NCBI RefSeq assembly: GCF_963966145.1
Contig: NC_091047.1
Location: 22,010,001 to 22,074,000, forward strand
Reading direction: 5' to 3'
DNA: 64,000 bases
From: Tenebrio molitor
Taxonomy: Eukaryota > Arthropoda > Insecta > Coleoptera > Tenebrionidae
A model generated the notes under the pieces. It saw nothing but the letters and a program-made list of their open reading frames with translations, did no database searches and was not told the DNA's origin. The translations under genes and the position numbers were made by a program. Of the stretch, positions 12,301 to 24,300 are shown piece after piece (position 1 is the first letter of the stretch; each line of letters begins with the position of its first letter).

Positions 12301-15300
12301 TGTAGCAACATTTAAAAAAAATCTATGTATCCCAATAGTCTGCAAATATATATTTCATTCTTGTTGTATCATGGAAATGAGAGAGAAAAAAATCAAAGCC
12401 ATGTTGTCATATGTTATTTGAGGTAAAACGGACATAAAATTACTACTTGCAAATGTTGGAAATAATGAAGAAAATAATTGCAAACCTGATCACAATCGTT
12501 TAGAATTATTATGCGACTGCCTAGTAAAAGACAATAATGAAAATCTTGATTAATATCTAAAATAAACGAGATTAAAGCTGCACCTTTCTTTATTCTTTTT
12601 CGCATTATCCTCTAACATGAGTCGACATTGCCCGATTGAGTTGTTCCGCGAATTTTGGGGCACCCAGTATAATATATAAAACAGTATTATAGGCCCATGA
12701 ATTACTCGTGTCAGATGCCACTCGATATGTTACAACACATTATCTTTGTCGTTCTTCTTCTCTTCTTAACAATTTTTCTCCATTGAGATCTGTTCTATGA
12801 CGATCTCTTCCAATCGGTTATGTCTAGCATTCTCATGTCTGCTGTAACTGCCCCCACTCATTTCTTCTTCATTCTTCTTTTTTCAATCTTCTCCCTGTAG
12901 CAACGATCTCTTCACATGTCTATGATCTGGCATTCTACCAATATGTCCCTGACACCTAAAATCTGTAAACCAATCCTTATTTCCTTGGGTTTTCTACGTC
13001 CTACATTTTCTTGCAAACTTTCCTTCATAACATTTTCCTTCCTGGGATATTATTTCAATTTTCATATATTATACTATTGGGGACAAAATACTTTGGTCGT
13101 CATTCCTCTGTCACTTCAAAACAAATTAATGTAAACAAAGCATTAACGTCAAGTCAATAGTGATGACAATTTCAAATTATTGACTTTTCTCTTGTCAAAA
13201 ATATGGCACCTTCCACCATTCAAAAATTTAGAATCATCTCCCTTATTTCTGGGGGATTGTCCATGGGCCAAATTACCTTGTGGAAACCTTTTCAATTTTT
13301 CCTCCTAGGAATATCTCCTTCAGTTGTCCATTTTTCGGTATTTAACATTTTGCAATGATGAGTTTGACAGTGACAGTGGTTGACAGTAGTAAAAAATAAG
13401 GTTAATCGTCCTAATGCTTGCTTTACAACTTTATGTGAGTCAACTGACTTTGACGACCAAAGTAATTTGTCCCCAATAGTACAACGAGAGGATTGAAAAT
13501 TCTCGATTATACGAGACGTGTTGCCCGGAAACATCACGAGATCGTAGATCGAGTGGTGTTTCCGGCAACACGTCGAGTTGTTGGTAGACTATATCATGAA
13601 TAAAATAAATAAATAAATAAATAAACAGGTTCCCGAAACCGACTGGGCGCATTCAGTAGCAGAGCGATTTAATGTGACGGCTAGCGCAAAAATTTTTGTA
13701 AGTTGAGGCGGCGAGCGAAAATACAAAGGTTGGTATATTCGAATATACAAAGGTTCGTATATTCGAAATCGCCCTGGTTACTACAATAATCGCTCTAATA
13801 CATGTTAACTAAAGAAAATCAAAGATTCTTATTGGTTTATAAAGTAATGAATAGGGCCCGGATTTTAGGCAAAATGGACTATTTTTATTTTTTAAGGCAC
13901 ATGTATGAAACTTGTCTATAAATGATTTCTGGCTTAATTAGAGTAATTAGAGCCATATTTGATTCTGCCTATTCGGCCTAAAATGCCCTTTAAATACCTA
14001 TTTTACCTTTTAACTGCCTGAACATGCCTAAAATGACCAAAAATCAATTTCATTTTTGCGGTTTTTTCCCAATTTTCGAATTCTGGGAAGTTTACGGTAT
14101 TGAAAATGTAAAAGTGGTACCTCAATAAAATTTACAATGCTTTATGATTTTAAAATTTAAGGAGATGTAATTACTGAAATGTACAAAGTGCAGTACAATA
14201 CAGGAATTACTTTTTCGCTTTACGGTTGGGACCATGATGTCAGCGGTAAATACTCCGACAATACCTAAGTACCACAAACCATTAGACTGGACTGGCATAA
14301 ATTACAGAGTTTATCTGTTTGCCTCTGTTCGAAGGGGTGCAGGTATACGCGGTCTAATGTTTTCTGATACTTAGGTATTGTTAGAAGCTTTAACGTTTAT
14401 AAAATGGTCCTTGCCATAAAAACGAAAATTAAAATCCCGAAGTGAAACAATAAGAGAAACCTTAAGGGTGTCATTTTCTAAAAATTTAAGAAATATAAAA
14501 TTAACCATCTCCTCTGAAATTTGGTGGGAGACGTAAATATAAGCATTACAAATTTGTCATTTCTCGTTTACTTTATCTCCGTGCAGTGGTCGTGTTTCTT
14601 GTGAACCTGTTTAAAGTGAACATAATGCCGAAACAAAAAATTAGTTTACGCGAAAAAATATTACAGTGGACAAGCAAGAAAGATTTATATGAAATAAAAT
14701 CAACCCGAGAAATGTTTTGTAAAGCTTGTGGTAAACTGGTAAGTTAAGCATAATTAAAAATATGTCATTTTATATTTTTTACTTATTTGAAAATTTTATT
14801 TTTTGTAGTTTATATGCGAAAAAAAATGTCACTTGCAACAGCATGAGCAAACGGCCATCCATAAAGAGAACATTATGACACCGCTTCGGCAAACGTTGCT
14901 GACACAGAACTTGGAGGAATCGGCAAATAGTACATTCAATATGGAACTTTGTAACGTCTTTTTAGCTGCCAATATACCATGGCACAAACTACAAAATCCT
15001 GCGTTTCAGAATTTTCTGACAAAATATTGTGGTAGAAAAATTCCGGATGAGTCTACTTTACGGAAAAATTATTTACCAAAATGCTACAAAGATGTATGAA
15101 CATACTATCTTTTAATATTTAATTTAAAATTATTTTCACTTTTAGACTATTGACCGCATTCGGAATGAGCTGGATCCTTTTAACATATGGGTTTCAGTTG
15201 ACGAAACAACAGATGCACTTGGGCGATATGTGGCGAATTGTCTGGTTGGGAAACTTTCAGAAGATGAACCTGGAAAATCTTATCTTTTGGCGTCTAAACA

Positions 15301-18300
15301 ATTAGAAAGAACAAATCATGAGACAATAGCTAGATTCGTAAATCAATCTTTAGGTAAGGGTTTTTCACTTTTTTAAATTTATTTTGATTTAAAATTTCTA
15401 TGCGTAGAAATCTTGTGGAGTACCAGAGTTGTTGCTGAAAAGTTTCTTTTGTTTGTAACGGATGGAGCACCATATATGATAAAATCTGGTAGACACCTTA
15501 AGGTGTTTTATCCAAAAATTGTGCATGTCACATGCTTAGCGCATGCTTTAAATCTAGTGGCTGAAAAAATTCGCTATCAATATGAAGATGTGGATAATTT
15601 AATTTCGAACGTGAAAAAAATTTTCGTTAAGGCACCTTTGAGAGTTGAAATGTACAAAGAAAAACTAAAAGAAATGCCACTGCCTCCACAGCCAATTTTA
15701 ACACGATGGGGAACATGGCTTCAGGCTGCTATGTTTTACAGCGAACACTTTGATTCCATTAAAGAAGTAAGTATATAAAAGATAAGCAAATTAATTGATT
15801 GTTAAACTGTTTTTAACTACTCACAGGTTGTCATGTCCTTTGATGGAAGTTCTGCTGTTGCTATTCAAAAAGCACAGTCTATAATGAAGAAACCCGGAAT
15901 AAAAAACCAATTAATTTATGTTCGCAGTAATTTTAAAATAATCTGCGAAAGTATTACTCAATTGGAAAAAAATGGGTTACCTTTAACCGATTCAATCAAA
16001 ATTGTTGAAAACGTATTTACCTCCCTAAAAAAATCTCCAGGCCCTGTAGCAGCAGTAGCATTAAAAAAACTTGAAGATGTTACTGAAAAAAATCCTGGAT
16101 ACAAATTTCTTCTAGAATTGGCAAGAATTTTTAGAGGTGAAGATGTGCCGGAACATGACACCAAAATGGAAGAAATTTATTACAAATTTGCGCCCATTAC
16201 CTCTTGCGAGGTAGAAAGAAGTTTTTCAAAATATAAGTCCATTTTGGTGGATAACCGACAATGTTTTAAAGTAGAAAATTTAGAGCAATATCTTGTATGC
16301 AATGTAAATACGTAACAATGTAAATAACTAACAAACTTGTAGTATTGTATATTAATTAATAAAAAATAATTAGTAAATATCTTGTTGTGTGTACCTACTT
16401 AAAACTTTAAAAACACATTTTTTAATTTAATTAACCACAACTTTAAGGACCTAGTATGGCTTATTTTCAGTTTTTAAGGGACTATTTGCAGTAGTTTAAG
16501 GGACTATTTTAGGCACCTATTTCCGACTTTTTAATTGCCTAAAATCCGGGCCCTAGTAATGAATGATATAGTCTTGTCTATCTCTATTTCCTGTATTATT
16601 TCGTTTTTAAGAAGTTCCTTCGTTTCTCATTTCTTATTTCAACTTTGCTATAACTAGCATGTGATCCGAGTTCGCATCGTCTCATAGGAAACTTCGCACA
16701 TCTTTAATATTCCTGTGTTGTGTATTTTATATCAGCAGATGATCTATTTGATTTCTTGCTTTGTCATCTGGCAAGACCCATGTTTCCTTATGTATGTCTT
16801 TGTACTTGAATATTGTACCTACTTTTGATTTTCATGTTATTTTCTTCTGCGAATTGTACCTATTACATATTACCTTCACATTTCCATTGCTCACCTCATG
16901 TCTACTTCTTCCTTCCGTTATATTCGTGTATTCTTCTTCTCTTCCTATCTTTGCATTCATATCTCCTATTAAGAGTTTCACGTCGTACTTCGGCATTTTC
17001 TCCCATACTTTTCCTACCTCATCATGAAGTTAATATTTGCCTTTTATATCTTTGTCTTCTGTGGGTGCGTCGTCATTAACTAAAGTAATTTTGCTATAAT
17101 TTCCTTGTAATCTTATTTTACATAATTATTCTATCTGAAATAGCTGGCAGAGGTTTTTACTTTCTCAAGTAGGAAGTCTGAAATAACTATGTTGACAAAT
17201 AAAGTTGCGTAAATTCACCCAATGTTTTGCTTCTTTCAAGAAGAATAAATCGTGAAACCTTGGATATTTCTTCTGCTTTTTAAATTTTCTCATCAGGTTC
17301 AAATAACCTTTCCCGATTTACAGACTTCCATCAGTAAAATAAAAGCAATTGATAATTGGATTTAATTTTAACTAAATGTTATTTTAACATACTATCGCGG
17401 CCAAAATAAAAGTAGGACAATACGTTACTGTAGACACTTCCAAAACTCATTCAAACTTATTCATTTTGGAAGTACCTATCTACAGTAACGTATTGTCCTA
17501 CTATTTTTTGGCCGGGATAGTACATAGTTGCAGAAAATTTGATTTAAGTTATTATTAATATAGGTCTTAACCATTAACGTTAGAAATTTCAATTATGTAG
17601 TTCTCTTAAATCTAAATCTAAAATTCTTATACTCATAAAAAATGTACATAACTCTATCGTTCAAGCAAAACCTATAGAATATATCGGGTGTTCATTTAAA
17701 TTGCTCCTCAACGCCAACTTTGAGGAGAAATTTAAATGAACACCCGATTACAAACTAATTCTTATTTGAACAGTTGCATAAGTACTTGGTACTTTATTAT
17801 GGTATTTTTTTAACTTCTCGTAGTAAAGATATGTCCATATTGATTTAACCACAATCATACTTATAACATGTGTTCAATTGAATTGATCTTTGTCGCTATC
17901 TGTGTCTAACCAACTTAATTTACGATTTTGTTGTCTTTTAAAAAATAAAGTCAAAACCAACTTGATGAACATTTCAATTGAACACTTGTTATTAAACCTA
18001 CGATTCAAACCAAAACCTCCAAAACCTCAAAATCAAATATAAACATTTGTCACAAAATAAAAACTGTTTTGATATTGGCTAACATATTTGTTGAACGATT
18101 AATCACTGTTGGGTGGTGATATTAGCCGTTCAAATGATATAGTCGTCTTTGTATAACTACTTAAAAACTTTATTGTATGACAAAATGTTGATGTACAAGT
18201 GTTAAGTACCAAGGATAGTGGTAGACTCTTGTTTTTACCGCTATATCTCGACTTAAATAAGGGTGGGTGATTTCACCCCTCTCACAAAGAAAGTAGGCAG

Positions 18301-21300
18301 GACTACCTGCTACAGTACCTCTTTCTAACAATAACATTCAAAATTACATTATTTTGTACATATACCGCCCCCCTTGAAGGCACGGACTTCAAAAATATTG
18401 GAATTAGCAAAGATCGAACATGGTTATTAGAAAAAGGATTGTTACATAATAAACATGACAAAAAACATTAAAAAATACAAACATTGAAGTCAATTGTAAA
18501 AAAAAGGGTTAATGCATAATTATAACAAATATTTACACGATACAAACATAGTCTATTCATTCGCTGGCAGAACGCACACCTTTCGCGTGGCTCTTTTGAA
18601 GATGCCATTGACAGTCTTTACGGACACTACGCGCACAACACCGTCACTTCCGGGATGAAGTTCTACGATGCGTCCCAATTTCCATTGTAGTGGCGGCGTG
18701 TTGTCCTCAACTAGAATCACCATGGAACCAACTTCCAAGGCGGGGGTAGACGGTCTGGAACCGGAACCACGGAGCTGCTTGGAACGATTGATGTTTTGAA
18801 CAAGGTACTCCCTTTGCCAGCGGTGCCAAAAGTGCTGCCTCATCTGTTCCACTCTTTGCCATTGCGTCAATCGGTTGATCCTCGTCGTCGTAAGATCTCT
18901 TTCGCTTATAGAAGTTAATGGCTCTCCGATGAGGAAGTGACCAGGGGTTATGGGATTAAGGTCATTAGGATCGTTACTCAAGGGACACAAGGGTCTGGAG
19001 TTTAGGACTGCTTCAATTCTTGTTAACAGGGTATACAATTCTTCGTAGGAAAGCACGACTTCTCCAATTGTTCTCTTTAAATGACCTTTAATGGATTTTA
19101 CGTTTATTTCCCAAATACCGCCCATGTGCGGGGATCTGGGGGGAATGAAATGCCACGAGATACCCTTATTAGCCAGATTTTCTGTAATTTGACTAAATGA
19201 AGCTGACTTTAGAAATGTTCTTAGTTCCAGTAATTCTCTATTGGCGCCAACGAAATTTGTAGCATTGTCCGAATAAAGATGGTACACATGACCACGTCTT
19301 GATATGAAGCGTTTTAGCGCATTCAAAAAGGTTTGAGTCGTTAAGTCACCAACTAGTTCTAAATGAACGGCTTTAGTTGAAAAACAGACAAAGACGCAAA
19401 TATATGCCTTCACAGTACGCTTACTGCGACCACGACATTCCTTGATGTAAATAGGCCCGGCATAATCTACGCCACTGATTGAAAATGGTCTGGTTGGTTC
19501 GACACGGGATTTGGGCAAATTACCCATAATAGGATACATAACGCTTGGTTTGACTTTAAAACATTGCAAACACTGGTGCAAAATCTTGCGTACCACACTG
19601 CGTGGAGAAATTATCCAAAAATTTTGACGTAACGCGGCTAAAGTTCCCTGAACACCAGCGTGCAGTTGCTCAATGTGCACGTGTTTGACTAATGCCTTAA
19701 TCAAATGGTGATCGTTTGGTAGCACGATGGGATGTTTGACATCGTAAGTTAAGGATGAGTTTTGCAACCTACCTCCCGCGCGAATTAAATTATCATTCTT
19801 GTCGAGAAAAATATTTAAGCACAGTAAACGTGATTTCTTGTTAATCGGTTTGTTTTGTTTAAGGCAAGCTAATTCATCGTTGAATGCAACTTCTTGAATT
19901 AAACGCATGATGGCCTTCATGGAATCTTTTAATTCTTCACATGTTAAAGAACTAGAGATTTGCCTTTGGTTTGGCTTCCTACAATTGTTGATGAACCGTA
20001 ATACCCATGACATTACGCGTTCAGTTTTTTTGTAATTTGAAAATTTCGTAAGAAGCGGTAGTTGTCTTTCGCGAGAATGAATATTGGTCAGAGTGACAGT
20101 TCGCCGTTCTGGAATTTCAATATCCGAAAGATTTACGTTAGATACGGGCCAAGTGTCGTTGTTTTCTGACAGCCAATCAGGACCGTTCCACCACAGTTTA
20201 TTAGTTTTGAGTTGACCAGGTAAAGCACCTCGGCTTAGTACATCCGCAGGGTTACTTTCGCTTTTGACATGATACCAATCTTTCGCATCCGTTAGCGTTT
20301 GAATTTCGGAAACTCGATTTCCTACAAATGTTTGTAAGTTTGAAGATGTAGCGTTTATCCATGCCAGAACGACTGTGGAATCTGTCCAGAGAAATTGCTG
20401 ATCAATTTTGACATTTATCGTTCGTAAAACTGTATTAAATAATCGCGACAACGTTAAGGCGGCACACAGCTCCAAGCGTGGTAACGTAACAGCGCGAAGA
20501 GGAGCCACACGAGATTTAGCGCAAATTAAGTGAACTTGATGATTGCCACTATGATCAGTTGTTCTTAGATAGACAGCAGCGCCATATGCGATTTGTGATG
20601 CGTCACCAAAACCATGTAGTTGCACCTGTACGGGGCTTGATTTTATTATGTTTCTGGGAATTTCGATTTCGTTTAAGTGAGCGAGTTCTTGCAAGATCTT
20701 AACCCATGCACAATAAATAGTTTCAGGTAATAGATCGTCCCATCCAATTTTCAAACTCCAGCACTGTTGAAGGATTATTTTTGCTTTTACTACTACTGGC
20801 GCCACAAGACCCAACGGATCGAATACCTGGGCAGTTTTAGACAGGATTTCGCGTTTTGTTAGTCTTTTCGGAATGTCGCACTGTTTTACCTGATAGCGTA
20901 ACGAATCGTGATTAGGATTCCAAAAAAGCCCTAACGTTTTAGTGTAAGCATCCTTATCGAAACTGACGTTGAGATTAGGCTCGTGACTATCTGGAATTAA
21001 TGCAGGATGATTGGCGGCCCATTTACGTAATAAGAAACCACCATGAGCTAAAATTTGAATTATTTGATCTCGTAAAGTGATTAGGTTTTCAAGTGAGTCT
21101 CCTCCCGTCAGAAGATCGTCTACGTAAAAATCCTGTTGAATTGCTTTAGCGGCTTCCGGGTACTGATTTACGTTTTGAAGAGCTAGTTCTTTAAGACATC
21201 TTGTTGCTAGAAAACTGGCCGGTTTTGTACCGTAGGTTAGAGTGGTTAATCTATACGTTTTTAGCGGATCTTCGGTGTTCTCGCGCCAAACAATTCGTTG

Positions 21301-24300
21301 ATAGTCACTGTGATCGGGATGTATTTCTATCATACGGTACATTTTAGCTATGTCCCCGTTTACGACGTATTTAAAAGTTCTGAATCTCAACAAAATTGCA
21401 AAAAGCTCTGGCTGGATTGTAGGTCCTGCCATAAGATTGTCATTTAGACTTAATGCATCAGCTGAGCGAAATGACGCGTTAAAAACAACTCTTAACTTGG
21501 TCGATGTAGAATCCTTGAGTACCGCGTGATGGGGCAAATATGTACAGTTCGGTTTATTTAATTCGCAACCCGGAACTTCCTCCATGTGACCCAAAGAGAT
21601 GTAATCCCGCATGAATTGCACATAATCTGATTTTAGTGTAGGCCTTTTGTTTAGGTTTCGTTCCAGATTGTTAAAAAACTTTACAGCACTATCGCGGTTT
21701 GACTTGAGAATTGGAGGATCATTTTTTAATGGCAGTTTAACAAGAAACTTTCCGTTTGTTTGTCTGCACGTATTTTGAATAAAATGTTGCTCGCACATAA
21801 TCTCTTCATTTGAAAAGCATTTTTGTTCGGAAGGGTTGCTGCATTGTTCTAGTTCGAAGAATTTCTGCACCTGGTTCTCTAAAATGTCGGTTACCGACGT
21901 TAGAGAAAGCGAGCAGGTGCTTGAGCTATTGTTATTGTTCATATTTAGTGACCCACCCGCAATGAAACCTAAATGGGTATTTTGCAGCATTAGTTTGTTA
22001 TGGTTCTTCAGTGTTATTTCCTTGCGGTCTTGACATAAAAGGTTCCAAAACAAATCAGCCCCGATAAGTAAGTCTACTGGTGCAGTTTCTAAGAATTTCG
22101 GATCGGCTAGCTGTAATTCCTTTGGAATATTTATTGCAGACATGTTTATGGTCACCAGGGGAAGATTTTCGGTTATTTTTTCCAGAACAAAACAACTTAA
22201 GTTCGCCGAAAACTTATTGTACTGAGACTTGATGTTTACCTGGACGGCCTGTTTGATGTTCGTCGAAATTTGACCAATTCCGCCAACGGTTATATTTACG
22301 GCTTTCTGCTGTAGACGTAATTTTTTGGAAAATGATGACGTAATATAACTGTTCATGGACCCTGCATCCAGGAGAGCTCTACATTTATGTGACTTATTAT
22401 TACGATCTTCTATGAGAACGATCGCGGTTGATAACAAAATAATTGATGATTGGGACCTCATAGAATGAGCGTTTAAACTTTCTACCTGTGCTGGTGTTTC
22501 ATTGGTTTGCGTGATTTGTCTCTCTTTGTGAAGCAGCGTATTGTGGCTTTGATTGCATTTACGGCATTTGAATTTGGACTGACAGTTGTTAACAAAATGA
22601 TTGGTTCTTAGACAATTAAGACATAACTTCAGGTTTCGAGCTTGAGCGTTTCTTTCCTCTACATTTAATTTTGTAAATTCATTGCATTGAAAGATTGTAT
22701 GATCGTCATTTTTACAAAATGTACAATGTAGTTTGTTTGTGGCAACATAAGATGTAGTGCTTCGTTTTTGTGACATATTGTTTTTTGCATTATTGTGATT
22801 CGGTTTGACGTTCGATTTGGGGTGCAATAGATTTAAGGATTCCAACAACTGACATTTCTTTTCTAAAAATTCGATCGTTTGACCGTAAGTTGGAACCTCG
22901 TCGGTTAATGTAGCCTGCCATTCTCTTGCAAGATTGTCGTCTAATTTGTCCACAATTATTACGACTAGAAGAGCGTGCCAAGTATCAATTGGTACTTCTA
23001 GCTGTCTTAACGCGGCAACATTTGAATTCAACGTATCTAAAAAACACCTAAGTGACGAATGCGAGGCTTTAATTACTTGGGGTGCCTTTGTGATGGCTAT
23101 TATGTGATCGTGAACGATCAGCCGTTTGTTGCAGAACCGTTTCTTTAAGATATCCCACGCTACATTATAATTTTCTGATGACACCGTTAATGACTCGACT
23201 GCTCGCAAAGCTTCACCAGATAAACATGATCGCAAATATTGGAAACGTTGACAGTTGTTTAGCATGTTGTTTTCGTCTTCAATAATGGATTTAAATGAAT
23301 TTTGAAATGACAACCATTCCTTATAGCAACCAGTGAAAGATTTTAAATTTAAAGTTGGCAGATTCAATTTGATTGATTGATCACGATTAGAGCAATGTGA
23401 ATTAGCGCTGGAACAACTACCGTTAGGATTCGCTGTGGCCGCAGTGTGCGGTGGAGGCGTCGTTTGTCTAATTTTTGTTTGAATTGATGATAATACATCG
23501 AGATACTTTAAATCAATTTCGTCGCGGTCCTGAGTCTGTGTCTCAATCGCCTCTGATGAAAGATCGAGTGATTCAATTTCAGTCTGTACCTCGTCATATT
23601 CTTTGAATATTTGTTCGATGAATGTTTTTCTAGTTTCTAGTGGAGACACATCATTATCATTTGATTGAAAATTAGACACAAAGTTCTGAATACGCGTAAT
23701 TCTAGCTTTTAATGAGGTTCTTTTCCTTTTTAGAGCCTCTAATTTGGCAATTGATTCATCTAATAAGGATGTCTCGGGCATAATGATTGATTTGATTTAC
23801 GTGGTCGAGATGAAAATTTGCGAAATTAGGAACAATAGAAAAAGTCGTACGTAGTAATGCAGTTTGGAAGGGAAATTGAAAGGATTGAGAGCCACTAACC
23901 TTTGTTGATGTCTTGAGTGATGATCGCTTCGCTGCTACCCAATTCGGTGACTATTCGTGCTGCCCTTTTGCCCTTGCTGAAGGTGACGAAATCGTTGCTG
24001 CCCTCTGGGTGTCGAAACTGTTTCTTGAATTGTTGTTGTATTACACTTGTTATTACACTAGACGACCGTCGTGTGATATGGATTTAATCATCCGGCTCGA
24101 AGGACCAAAATTATGAACGATTAATCACTGTTGGGTGGTGATATTAGCCGTTCAAATGATATAGTCGTCTTTGTATAACTACTTAAAAACTTTATTGTAT
24201 GACAAAATGTTGATGTACAAGTGTTAAGTACCAAGGATAGTGGTAGACTCTTGTTTTTACCGCTATATCTCGACTTAAATAAGGGTGGGTGATTTCACCC

